Below, piece after piece: positions 1-10,928 of a DNA stretch of 64,000 bases (within the stretch, counting starts at the first letter, position 1; each line of letters begins with the position of its first letter). Source of the stretch: Unio delphinus (lineage: Eukaryota; Mollusca; Bivalvia; Unionida; Unionidae); contig JAQISU010000233.1 of NCBI GenBank assembly GCA_029339505.1, forward strand, positions 5,380,001 through 5,444,000, in the 5' to 3' direction. Under the pieces are notes generated by a model. It worked only from the letters and a program-made list of their open reading frames with translations, had not been told where the DNA came from and made no database searches. The translations under genes were made by a program, and so were the position numbers.

Positions 1-1050
1 ACGGGACAATAGCCAAAATAATACCTACAATTTACTATCCACACACGTGAAGCAGCCAAAATAAAACACAAAATTTACTATTCACACACGGGAAGCAGCC
101 AAAACAAACCATCTATTATCCAATATCACACAATCTATCATCCACACACTGGAAGCAGCCTAAACAAACCACACAATCTACTATTCAATATCATGCAATC
201 TACCAGCCACAAACGGGGAAGCACCCAAAATAAAACATACAATGCCCTATCTACGCACGGGAAGCAGCTTAAACAAACCACATAATCTACTATGCAATAT
301 CACACCATCTATCATTCACACTCGCTAAGCAGCTAATACAAACCACATAATCCACAATCCAATGTCATAAAATCTTCCATCCACACACGGGTCAGCAGCA
401 AAAAAAAAAACAACCACATAATCTACTATCCAGCATAACACAATATATCATCCACACACGGGAAGCAGAGAAAGCAAACCACATAATTTACTATCCAATA
501 TCATACAATCTACCATCCACAAACGGGGAAGCAGCCAAAATAAATTTTACAATTTACTATCCACACACGCGAAGCAGCCAAAACAAACCACATAATCTAC
601 TATCCAATATCATGCAATCTACTATAGACAAACAGGGAAGCAGCCAAAATAAAACATATAATTTACTATCCCTACGAATCGGCCAAAACAAACCGCATAA
701 TCTACAGTCCAAAATCACACAATCTACCATCCACACACACGGGGAAGGAGCCAAAACAAGCCACATAATCTACTATCCTAAATAACACCATCTTACCATC
801 CACACACGGGAAGCAGCCAAAACAAACGACATAATTTACTATCCGATATCACACCATCTACCATCCACACACACGTGGAAGCAGCCAAAACAAAACATAC
901 AATTTACTATCTACGCACGGGGAAGCAGCTAAAACAAACTACATAATCTACTATCCAATATCACACAATCTACCATCCACACACACGGGCAAGAAACCAA
1001 AACAAAACATACAATTTACTATCCACACACGGGGAAGCAGCCGAAGCAAA
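1..1050. repeat. Long-unit minisatellite
   Basis: The stretch is a degenerate tandem array. Its phrases ACGGGAAGCAGCCAAAA, AACCACATAATCTACTATCC and AATATCACACAATCTACCAT recur in the same order. The composite period is roughly 60-120 bp because two phrase types alternate: one with CATACAATTTACTATC, the other with CACATAATCTACTATCC plus a second half. Copies differ by substitutions and small indels, so it is an old array. It runs off the left edge and ends close to the Polinton remnant. Open frames read from it are repeat artefacts. Confidence 0.85.
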
Positions 1051-1171
1051 ACGGTTTAGTGTTGGAAACGTTTGGATAGTTTGATTTGAGGGATAGAAAG
1101 AAGTCAAAGAGCATCTATATTTTAACAAAATGTAAAACAAACGACAGACGCACTGGTTTCAAAAGACAATT

Positions 1172-1177
1172 TTTATT
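1172..1177 (-). terminator. Possible poly(A) signal for the Polinton block
   Basis: TTTATT on the plus strand reads AATAAA on the minus strand, about 130 bp downstream of the stop codon of the last ORF of the Polinton block. Position fits a shared 3' end, but the motif is short and frequent in AT-rich DNA. Confidence 0.3.
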
Positions 1178-1309
1178 CAAATAACAAACAACTAACAAAA
1201 CACAATTTATTCAACTAACAAACATTGATTCCAAGAAGCAGTGTACGAACTACGGTTCAAAAGGTAATAAAGTTCCCAAGTATCCATTTTTTGTGTGACC
1301 TTCTTTTCT

Positions 1310-1813
1310 TCACAGGTGATGATAAATCATCAATTCGATCCAGACCTTTTGCTTGAAAAGGTCTGTCAAGTAACTGTCTGCTTTTTGCTTCGTCTCCTTA
1401 ATCTTGGCCAAGAGAGCTTTGATGTGATCAATTTCTCGAGCAAACAATGGGGGAGAGGGATGATAACGCAAGTCTTTATACCACTGAAGTAAAACGGTTT
1501 CTTCTGAGATGAGACTCCAAGCTTCGTTCAGAAAATCGTCCAACGTTTCTTCTTGACTCATCATCATACATTTATCGTGTTGAATTTGACTGGAATGATC
1601 GCTTTGACATCCATAACAATCTTTCTTAATCATGTCCCTCATTTTATCAACCAAGTGTTTGGCAAAACAGGTGACTAAATGTTGTTCCTGTTCTGGCCAT
1701 CTGGACTGCATTATCACTACTTCTTTTTGATCTTGGGGATTCGCTTTCTCTGTAACATCCCATTCCATTTCCATTGATTCTCCACTGTTCAAAGAAGGAC
1801 AAGGGGCTTCCAT
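1310..1813 (-). CDS. Uncharacterised Polinton-associated protein, 167 codons, intact
   Basis: This is an uninterrupted 167-codon frame that starts at ATG 1813, only 5 nt after the end of the capsid reading frame (stop at 1819-1821). It is acidic at the N terminus and mostly helical in character. A Cys/His cluster (CYGCQSDHSSQIQHDKC) lies about residues 66-82 and could bind a metal. From memory, proteins with a similar C-x-x-C ... H-x-C cluster often follow the F54H12.2-type capsid gene in invertebrate Maverick/Polinton elements; their role is unknown to me. It is the only frame of this block without a visible lesion. Expression of a single gene from a broken element is doubtful, so it may simply be young or lucky. 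Function: none assigned. Confidence 0.65.
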   Translation of the reverse strand: MEAPCPSLNSGESMEMEWDVTEKANPQDQKEVVIMQSRWPEQEQHLVTCFAKHLVDKMRDMIKKDCYGCQSDHSSQIQHDKCMMMSQEETLDDFLNEAWSLISEETVLLQWYKDLRYHPSPPLFAREIDHIKALLAKIKETKQKADSYLTDLFKQKVWIELMIYHHL

Positions 1814-1818
1814 AGTTT

Positions 1819-3118
1819 CTAATAGTCTAAAATGACTTCTCTCAAACTGTTGATTTCTATGGTATTATTAAATTCAGCATACAGAATGACATTCAAGAGC
1901 CCCTGCAAACTGAAGTTCCACACGCAGTTGCCCAGATTTTAAAGGGTGGAAATGTCCCTCGTCGCTGCCCTGGTCTGGAGTGAAATCAAAAGCCCACAAA
2001 GTGTAACCTCCTGCATAGTCGTCGTAGGAAATACCGTGACTGGTGTTGGTTCCTAACTGTCCTGTGGATTCGTACAGCAACAAGTACGATCTGAAGTAAT
2101 TCTTCTGGGCAAAGTCGGGTTCGAAGGGTCGGGTTTTTCCATCGCGACTGACTTCGATTTTGGATACTTTGCAGTGCTTAAACTGGAAAGGATTTTGATC
2201 GTGGGTACCGTTGAGGGCTGCATTGCTGACGATGCGAATGAATAATCATTTGAGTAACTGTCCTTGGAACAGATGATCTTCGATCTTAGATCGGAGTCCA
2301 GTGGCAATGGTCAAAGTGTTTACTTCCACGCGTCGTATCGGATACTTGGCTGTCGTTCTGCTCAAAGTGTGACTGATATCATTTCCCACTTTAGGTAACA
2401 CTTCCACACGACGCACGTATAACCTGGCTTCTTGGATAATGGTTTTGTATTCGTTGGCATGAGCCATCAAATCGAAAGCGGTACTGCAACGATTCAGTCT
2501 CAAGCGAATATCCACACCGTTCAGCAAATACTTCTCTTGAAACCACATGTCCAAATGCAAACGATCGAACAGTTCTAAACTACGTCCTTGCAGAATTTTC
2601 TTTCGACGCTCGTTAAAACCCACATTGTGAGGATCGTCATCTACGGTCAAGGCCGTGTTGTTAAACTTATTATCACCTGCTGTGTCAGGTTTCCATACCA
2701 CGCAAGCATCTAAATGAGTGTTCTTGGCTTCTTTTCCGTATGTCAAGAGATTTTCGAGGTACGCTCGGTAAGGGTAAGTATCAATGCTACTGCTCACCAG
2801 TTTGCTATTCATGTACAAATCCACATCGTTGAACAAGGAATGCATGAAATTGTCGACGGGAGCTACTCGGGCATCGGCTCCTGGTACGGAGTTGTCCGTT
2901 TTAATCACTTTCACTTTCAAATACAAGTAACTGCTGTTCAGATCGATGTAATCTTCGGGTTGCCCTTTGATTTCAAATTCGATGGGAGCTGAATCCGCCA
3001 AAGAAGAGACGGGATAAAATTCAACCCATTGGGCTTCTTGCATGGTCATCATAGTGGGTGGCATGGCAAAGAGACCCAGTTCCGACTTGAAACAGGCACA
3101 AGATTCTTGGTGTATCAT
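1819..3118 (-). pseudogene. Maverick/Polinton major capsid protein (F54H12.2-like double jelly roll), broken
   Basis: The frame from ATG 3118 resembles the invertebrate F54H12.2-like family, which corresponds to the double-jelly-roll major capsid protein of Maverick/Polinton elements. Near the N terminus is the family-type strand APIEFEIKGQPEDYIDL (about residues 44-60), followed by LKVKVI and NFMHSLFNDVDLYMNSK. The later part keeps GYTLWAFDFTPDQ and a C-terminal YAEFNN segment. Two lesions are visible. A TGA at 2246-2248 interrupts the frame, and the same frame stays open on both sides, consistent with a single Arg-to-stop change. A 1-2 nt indel near 1885-1905 moves the last about 25 codons to another frame, which ends at TAG 1819-1821. 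A later downstream gene begins 5 nt on. Total span of about 430 codons suits the family. Treat as a decayed element gene; CDS start by family-like N terminus. Confidence 0.85.
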
Positions 3119-3144
3119 ATTTTCTCAGTCTCTATGTTTTGCTT

Positions 3145-3569
3145 TTAATAATCAAAACTGTCTAAGTCTCGAACGGTTCTTTTTTTCTTACTCTTTCTAA
3201 CTTTAGAGGTATAGAGACCTTTGGAAGGATGTCTTCGTCGTCGCTTTCTGCCTTGTCCTTGCTGTGTCCTCAGGGAAGCAGGAATGCCAGACTCGGTACC
3301 GTTCAGGGCATTTATAGGACTTTCTCGTTGACCCAAAATTTCTTTACCCGTTTGAAGCAAGACATTTTTGCCTGCTCTCAAAAAAGATTTTTGGGGGTTT
3401 TGTTTTGAAGAAATTCTTTGCCGTGAGTCTATGCGGCATCTTTTAAGGCGTGCAATCCTCGTGTCATCATCGGTTTCAAAACAGGGACCACGGAACGAAA
3501 TGCTGATTTAAACATATCTCCTAAACCATGTCCTCGTTGTCGAGCGACTCCTCGGTACATAGGATACAT
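3145..3569 (-). pseudogene. Small basic Polinton protein (possible virion core/DNA-binding), frameshifted
   Basis: From ATG 3569 the frame gives an Arg-rich N terminus (MYPMYRGVARQRGHGLGDMF) for about 42 codons. A frameshift near 3430-3445 then moves the coding sense to another frame, which is open down to the stop at 3145. The C-terminal half carries the clusters RKRRRR and RKSKKKR. The ORF starting at TTG 3381 is only the downstream piece. Small arginine/lysine-rich proteins upstream of the capsid gene are usual in Polintons and adintovirus-like elements, where a role in packing DNA is suspected; that role is inference. It lies 26 nt upstream of the capsid start. Confidence 0.6.
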
Positions 3570-3575
3570 CAATTT

Positions 3576-3735
3576 TCAGTTGTTAGAGAGTCGTTTTTGA
3601 AAATGGAGTTTCACTGTAATTTTCTCTTTGGTAAATGGAATATTTTGTCCTAGATATCTTTTTATAGTAATGTTGACACTGTCAAAATACAACTTACTGA
3701 TAGGCAAATAATGAGGATGTACAAATTCGCGTCAA
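3576..3735 (-). pseudogene. 3' end of a further Polinton gene, cut by an insertion
   Basis: About 52 codons are open, ending at TGA 3576-3578, 6 nt before the start of the basic protein gene. The peptide contains HYLPISKLYFDSVNITIKR and ITVKLHFQ, which I recognise as the usual C-terminal end of the gene that sits before the basic protein in invertebrate F54H12.2-type Polintons. Its product could be the minor capsid (penton) protein by position, but I cannot confirm this from 52 codons. Similarity stops at about 3735, where the repeat element shared with 16.7-17.2 kb starts, so the rest of the gene is lost or displaced. Confidence 0.6.
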
Positions 3736-3736
3736 C

Positions 3737-4377
3737 CACCTAGTGTATGGAGGGGGATTACCGCCAAAATTCTATGCATGTATTTTGTAATCTTCCTGAT
3801 GCGTTATTGTAAATTGCTGTTTGCAAGTGCTACTTTCATAATTCTATCCATGTATATTGTTATCTTTATTGATGCAAACTGTACGTGGCAACTTGCATGT
3901 GCAACTTTCCTTCTGCATTATTGTAAATGGCTGCTTGCAAGTGCTACATTCCTAATTCCATCCATGTATATTGTATTTTTCATTGATGCAAACGGTAAAG
4001 GGCTAGTTGCAAGTGTTTAGATCTACTTTCCTTCTGCGTCATGGTATCTTGCTGTTTTTATTTGCCAAACGCTGAATTCATTATGTAGTTTGTCGTATGG
4101 CAAAATCTGGGTCAGTCATTACAAGTGTTAATATTCTATTTATAAATTTGCTATATCGCAAATTACATCGTTCCAGCTGTTGATTTTGTTCTTTATTTTA
4201 CAGATTTTGCCTTGCAACACTGTAACTCCAAAATGTTCTCTTCGTCCATGCATTATGACAAACTGCATCATGTAAAATGATGATCATAATGTAGCATCAC
4301 GCATGTCGCAAGTTAGCATAAAGGAAGTTTGCATAAAATAATGCTCATTATGACAACAGATGGCGCTGTGAAATGTC
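3737..4377 (+). mobile_element. Non-autonomous repeat element, copy 1 (Helitron/pearl-like?)
   Basis: This block is shared, in opposite orientation, with about 16662-17178. Both copies begin with TATGGAGGGGGATTACCGCC (from about 3746) and end near ACAGATGGCGCT. Inside are two diverged direct repeats of about 120 bp, each with TGCAAGTGCTAC and CCATGTATATTGT. It carries no transposase frame; the 80-codon ORF it contains is repeat sequence. An internal tandem repeat and a 3' hairpin region fit non-autonomous Helitron-like or bivalve pearl-type elements, but no diagnostic terminus was seen. It interrupts the Polinton block. Confidence 0.65.
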
Positions 4378-4805
4378 AATTTGTTACAAAACGACTACTC
4401 CCCTGACTATAGCGACACAAGGTTATACCATTTTACGGTATTGCTGGGCGTCTATTTTAAAATATTGTACGTTTAATTTACCGCAACCTGTATTATAGGA
4501 TGATAGGGTATAACAGCATACAAACAAAATTAAAACGATATTACATACTGTCTGTCATACCTGCATGAAGTCCAAGTTGATGAGACATCTTTCCGATCGT
4601 TCTCACAATATATATGTTGAGAATTATATGGCCTAAATTGTTGTAGAAGTTGATTTTGGGTGTACCCCAACATAAATTTAAAACATGGGGTGGCAAGGGT
4701 AAGAGGAAACTCCGACTAATTTTGGACATGCTATGTGATTTAGTTTTCCGATATTATTCGTGCCTTTTTTTTAACTGAAAGGAAAATATTAAATATTTTT
4801 AGCCC

Positions 4806-4807
<2 letters not shown>

Positions 4808-4871
<64 letters not shown>
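4808..4871. repeat. (TA)n microsatellite
   Basis: About 32 perfect TA units. Confidence 0.97.
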
Positions 4872-4874
<3 letters not shown>

Positions 4875-7061
4875 TGCTGCTATAGGGGAACATACTTGCA
4901 TAAAACCAATCATGCGGGGACATTTGCTTTTCAGATGGTTTAAACATAATTATTTAATGTTTATTTGGTGGCTGCCTTTTTAGTTATCAAGTTGAAGAAC
5001 AAGATTAAACCTCACTGATAATTCACTTCAAAATATATCATATATATATAAATGTCCCCTGATAGTTTAGTTGTCCCCTGATAGTCAAGTTTTTTTTGTC
5101 CATGCTCATTGCCAAACTTTAGGGTACAATGTATATATTATACATACATGTACTAACAATGTCATTGGGGGCCTTACTATATACATATCCACCTATTTGG
5201 GTACATTCACAAATATATAGAGGGTATTTGCTTGAAACAAGTGAATAATGGATATATTTCATAGAGTGGGTAAAAAAATCAGTCTTTTTATGAGCAACTA
5301 TTATATTTTTGTTATGATCAAGCATATTGTCTAACAACTTTTATAACACACTAAAGTAGCATATTTCTTAACGCATCCCCTCAATGTCAGCAGTTTAAAA
5401 TGCTCCTTCCCCATGCAAGGTAAATAAGCTGATAAATACAAAACAAAGAAAAAAGAAACATGTTTATCATTGGTTGGATTTTAACTGCAGTCATTAAGTT
5501 TTCCAGATGGCCATCTTTACCTTTACATTACGCAAACATCATGAAACATTGGATTTCTTATATATAATATCTAATGATGGCTGGTGAATAGTTTTTTTTC
5601 CTCACTCTATCACAGATATTTCACTTGTAAAAATTCAGTAATTCACTGCCTAGCATACAATAAATATATACATTAATTAATTATGTATATTTACTGACAA
5701 ATATCTTACTCCCCTTTACAAAGTTCCTTATGCATTTGTCGTAACCAAATATGCTATGTTTTCTAAAGACTCTGTATAGTGTTATAAACCTGTAGATTAT
5801 CCTTCATGTTACTTTAAAAGTTTTCTGTCTCAACAAAGATCCACAAAGAATCAGTATATTTATTTTTTCACAATGAATCAGTATATTTATTTTTTCAAAC
5901 CGGTTTTATTGAAATTGTTACATTAACCATTTAGATACAGTTACACTTTAAATGCATCGTAAAATGGTTTGGGTAATTTGATTTTCATGTTCTGAAACTG
6001 AAAACAGTCATTTATAATAAATGTCAACTTGTGCAAATGGTAAATACTCCCGGCATTTAAAATTATATTTTAACCTTTATATATTTTAAATTTTTTTTTT
6101 TTTTCTGAGATTTTCCATCAGTTGACTAAATACAATGTTATTTCTCATTTATAAAATCTTTCTCAAAACCATTTGTTTCCTAATGTCTCAAATTTGTATT
6201 CAGTTCAATGTTGGGTTTATATCATGGTTGTTATTCAAACAAGACAACGCTGTGTATCTTTTCCCTTTTTGTTTACATAACCATATGTAAAGCTTTCTAT
6301 CATCAATAACAAATATCTTCTTGTTTTTCAATGCATATAACATAACAGTGTTGGTACAGTTCAGTTTGTACCTTTGAAATAATTTATCAACTTCTTTTTC
6401 ATGGGAGATATATCATTTTCATTGGAAATCATTTTCTCTGGTGCTTATGGGTAACCCATGAAATAGTCATAAAATTGTAATTTAATCACCAAAAACACTT
6501 AAAACTATCATAGTCATCTTATGTTTTAAATTGATTTTTTCCCATCATGCCATGAAACAACTCCATGTTTGTATGTAATTTGATTGCTAATTACACATCT
6601 TACTCCAGTCACAATCATCAGGAACAGGCCAGTTTTACACCTAATATATCTTTAACCTTATATCTTGTGATAATCATGGAAAACTTTGAATAACCTAACT
6701 TTATGAACTCATTGCATATTAATATAGAGATTGTATGTACCCATATGCAATCAACCTCAATATGAAAATGCTATGTCTAATTATTATTCAAAGATTTACT
6801 TGTCTAATGAATTTCCAGATAAACCGAAGAATTAAAATGAAATTAAAAAACGTGGCATATGATGGTATAAGGATACGCTGCTCAGTTGGGATAACTTTTT
6901 ATTTTATGCTAAGATTTACATTCCATTTGGTGTCATTTTCGTCCAGTCAAAGTACATAAGTGGGTCCTGATCTTAGATTAAAGGCTTGTAAATGGTTATC
7001 TTGAATTCATCACCTCTAATTTGTGATTTTATTAAATTAAATCAAACAATTTTGACAATAA

Positions 7062-7229
7062 GTAGATCATCAGACCTGGATCCAATTGTTTACCCAATAC
7101 TATTAATAATTCTTTATAATCATCAGACCCAGATCCAATTGTCTACCCAATGATACTATTACCAATTCTTTATAACCATCAGACCTGGATCAAATTGTTT
7201 ACACAATACTATTAATAATTCTTTATTTA
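7062..7229. repeat. Tandem repeat, unit about 58 bp, 3 copies
   Basis: ATCATCAGACCTGGATCCAA ... CAATACTATTAATAATTCTTTAT is repeated three times with a few substitutions. Confidence 0.85.
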
Positions 7230-9396
7230 CAGAGGGAACTCATTTAGATGAAAATAATTTTACCTTGAGGTCCTCTAAAAAATTGAAACAATATACATCA
7301 TACAAAAAGTTAATAGAAATTACTATTTAGTTCAACATGTCTCGAGTAAAAAAAAATTGACTTAAATATTATCTCTTTTAAATACTAATATTTTGGCAGC
7401 TTTTACGGCCTGTGAAATCTTTTTCCACAGAAATATACCGGAGTATTGGAAACATTTTAAAATTGTTAAATTCTTGACTCTGGTGGAAGAAGGTTTCATA
7501 TGTGATGTTGATCTTAAATGGTATTAAGTGCCGAGTAACAGTTTAATAACTCCTGTAGGTACTCTGGAGTAGCTCCATTTAGACATTATGCACAAGGTAT
7601 GTCAGATGAAAATCAATCTTTTCATATGCTTTAAGCCATTTCAGTAATGTAAAAAAGGCTTTTAGTTTAAACATTTAATTTTATAACTGTGTAGTTTAAG
7701 ATTATAAGTTCTGTAATACAGATAGTAAAGGATTAGAATGAAAACCAATGGTTCGTTTTTCTCCATTTGACGATACAAACATTATAAATATATGTGAATA
7801 TATAGCAGATGAAATTGAGTTATGACAATAATTTTAAATTGTTGAAGTCATAGTGAAAATTCTCTTAGCTAAAATATCAGCATTTAGGCATGATATATAG
7901 AGCACAAAGATGAACAATGAGGAAGTTGATAAAAGAGGAGAAGAAATAAAAAAGAAGTTACAAGCAGAAACTTAATTAAAATGTGTATGGCATTGTGTAT
8001 GAAAATGCAAAAATAAGGAGGAAAGAAAGGGGAAGAAATTAAGAAAGTTACAAAAGAGGCAGATATAAAGTGAACTGTACTGCTTAATAGAGTGACTTAC
8101 ATAACTGACATTGTATGTAGATGTTCAGAATGAAAGGTAGATACACAAAAACACATTATTTTGTATAAAGTTTTCCTAGATTAAAAAAAAAATAATACAA
8201 ACCCTATACTCATAAGATTTTTATGTAAATGTTATTACATACTATGTTTCAACAATGCAATAAAAAAAGAACACACATTAAAAGTAAGATTTGTTTATTC
8301 AGCATGTTTCATCCACAACCAAACGTGAACTTTATTGCCAGATGAGCTAAAAATGTAAAAGGTGCGGATGTACTATATAAATATCTGTTCAAGGTACACA
8401 ATAGACAACTGATGACTAACAATGCACAACCACACCAAAAGATCACTCTTAAGGAAGCAATCAGATATTGTGAATTCATTTAACTTTGTGGTTACAAAAG
8501 TATAGACATAAAAGTTTTCATATCTGCACCATAATTGGATTTATATGTACCCAAAATTAACAGAAATGTATCAAAAACTGCAGGACAAATAACATGCACA
8601 AAAATCAGTCATTGTAAGAAGAAAATGTGTGATAATTTAACAACAAATATTGCAGGAGAGTAGTAATTTGGTGAAATGTGCATCTTCAAATTATCATTCA
8701 TGGAAATGAACTGAAAACTTTGACAATAGTTGTATTCACAAGATTTAATCATGCAATACATCAAGCTGCAAGAAAAGATAGTAATCCAGGCAACTATTGC
8801 TGAAATAAAGTAATTTGTTGGCATGTGCGTCTTCAGATGATGACAATAATATGTATCAAGTTTCACAGTGATCCATCAGAAACTAGACTATTTGTATTTA
8901 CAAGATTAAGACGTACACTGTATTGAGATAAAGTAATAAAAATGGCACTAACTGAAGAGCCAAGTTTTTGGTTTATGTGCACATGCTGAGTTGATGACCA
9001 AGATTTTTGTTTATGTGCACATGCTGAGTTGATGACTACAACATTTACCAAGTTTCATAGCAATCAACTGAAAAATGTAAGATAATTGTGATTACAAGAC
9101 TTTGTCATACATGGAATTCAGTTGAAAGTAAGAATGAGAATTCTAATAAAAATTGCATCACAAAATAATTTATCTATATGATCATCATTAAGTGATGCCT
9201 ATAATATTTACCAAATTTCATGGCAATTCATTCAAAACCAACTAGCTGAATTAATATGTGTGTGCCAGATGGATGGATGGAAGCTTGGATGGACTAACAT
9301 GAGTGTTTCAAGAAGGGGTACTTAAAGTACACCAATTTTCTATAGTTGTTGCTTGGTTTTTTCTTGTTGAAGCCTCTTCATGTTCATTAGTTTTAT

Positions 9397-9461
9397 TCAG
9401 ACTTTGTTGTAAGGTGCTTTGATTTTGCTTTCAAGTATCCATTGTTCCACTGCTGTTTTAC
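9397..9461 (-). CDS. Terminal coding exon of an unrecognised minus-strand gene
   Basis: A pyrimidine-rich acceptor (CTCTCTTTCAG) precedes the exon at 9462-9463. Two bases complete a split Gly codon, then 20 codons (KTAVEQWILESKIKAPYNKV) run to TGA 9397-9399. The upstream exon at 10837-10928 ends in phase with it, and that match is the main support. I do not recognise the product. The 3' UTR would lie below 9397. Confidence 0.5.
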
Positions 9462-10836
9462 CTGAAAGAGAGACCAGAGACTAATACTGCATCCCAATGC
9501 AATGAACTAAACAACAATCTTGCAGGTGTTGGGCCTGTTTTGCAGTGCTTTTACTGAGCTTGTACTCCAAACAGCGTATATACCTTGACATTTCTCTATC
9601 TCTCTGATTTATTTGGATTCATATTTAATCAGTTTTCTTTGCAGTCTGCATGCATGAATACTAAATTCTAAATGTTGCGTTAATAAATTACATAGGAAGA
9701 AGAATATTATTTATATTCCATTATCATTTACGAACAACTTTATTTTAAACCTGTGAAGACCAGTCGATTAGCAACAAAACTCTTGATACCAATATTCTTT
9801 AACTTAAATAATTCTGATGATTTCTTTGAAACAACTTTATGAAAAAGCATGTTTCTATTCAGTGTTAGCAAATATATCGATACTCCATTGCTCATTCACA
9901 AAACATGTAGATTTCACACAATCAAATTTGCCTTATTACCAATAAATGCAAGGATGAAAAAATGAACTACATAGTATCATTATAAAACTGTTATATAAGC
10001 AGATATTATGTACATGAACATGTAGATTCACAGCACAACATTTTATATTCAGGCATTAGCAATTTTTCAAACATTGCATCGATCAATGCATCCTTTGAAA
10101 TGAAACAAATGAGCTGCAGCAAAATAATAACAAAAAACCCGATGACCACTTTACATATGCATATACTATATGACTAGATACAACCCACAAAGTTTAGTAA
10201 CTTTAGCTGTGAGTTATTGTGCAGAAACAGTTTTCCTTCTTTCACCTTGGCCTTTGCACGTTTCAACAACTATTAAAGTTTTTGTGCAAAAGCCTAACAG
10301 CCTTGTGGCAGCAGTCATATTGCTTAAAAAATTTAAATCTAAAATACCCCTATCTGTATAAAACATGAGATAATGACAGACCATGTCCATGGTAGATACC
10401 TTTGTGTTGATTTTATCCCACAAAGCCACATTTTACCCTAGTTTGCATTACTGGGAGAAGGGCAAACAAGGAGCTTCAATAACTATGCCTCAACACTTTA
10501 AACATCAAATCAGCATAATTGAAAAAGAGTTAAATTGGTCCAAATGATCTAATCCAGCAAATACAAGATCCTTCTTACATCATTTGCATCTCTTTTCCTG
10601 AACAAAACTGAAGTAGAAAAAAAACAAGGTCCAGATGACTGTACATAGACAACTATACACCTCAATACGTGACTATTTCTGAATTTGCACTAAAAGCAAC
10701 CTGTTCACAGACATAGCTGTTGGGGGCACTGCTGTAATTCTGCATTAAGGAGTATTCAGTACCAAGAGGGAAAAAAAGTACAAAAAATGTATGCAAGGTT
10801 GTACTGAACAAAATGTATACTATGTAAGAGCAGTAC

Positions 10837-10928
10837 CTGGAATGCTGCAACCATAAGCCATATTAATCCAGTCAATGAATGAATCTTTTAAAACTTTCGT
10901 CATTTGGGCATCCCAGTGAAACCTTGAT
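10837..10928 (-). CDS. Internal exon of the same unrecognised gene
   Basis: The exon has an acceptor TTATTACAG ending at 10929 and a donor GTACTG at 10831-10836. One frame is open over the full 92 nt and gives SRFHWDAQMTKVLKDSFIDW then INMAYGCSIP, ending with one base of a Gly codon that is completed by the exon at 9461. Its first base closes a codon begun in the preceding exon (two bases needed). The exon at 13292-13549 ends in phase 0 and so cannot join directly; at least one exon between 10.9 and 13.3 kb is unseen, or the 13.3 kb exon is not in this gene. Peptide looks helical and soluble. Confidence 0.5.

Larger units (their letters stand above)
4378..9390. other. Intergenic, AT-rich, no gene seen
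   Basis: No coding exon could be supported on either strand. The open frames are short and have AT-driven composition. The stretch holds a TA microsatellite (4808-4871), a 3-copy repeat at 7062-7229, a short 2-copy repeat containing ATCAGTATATTTATTTTTTCA near 5850-5900, and a 2-copy repeat of about 40 bp near 8960-9040 containing TTTATGTGCACATGCTGAG. Confidence 0.5.
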
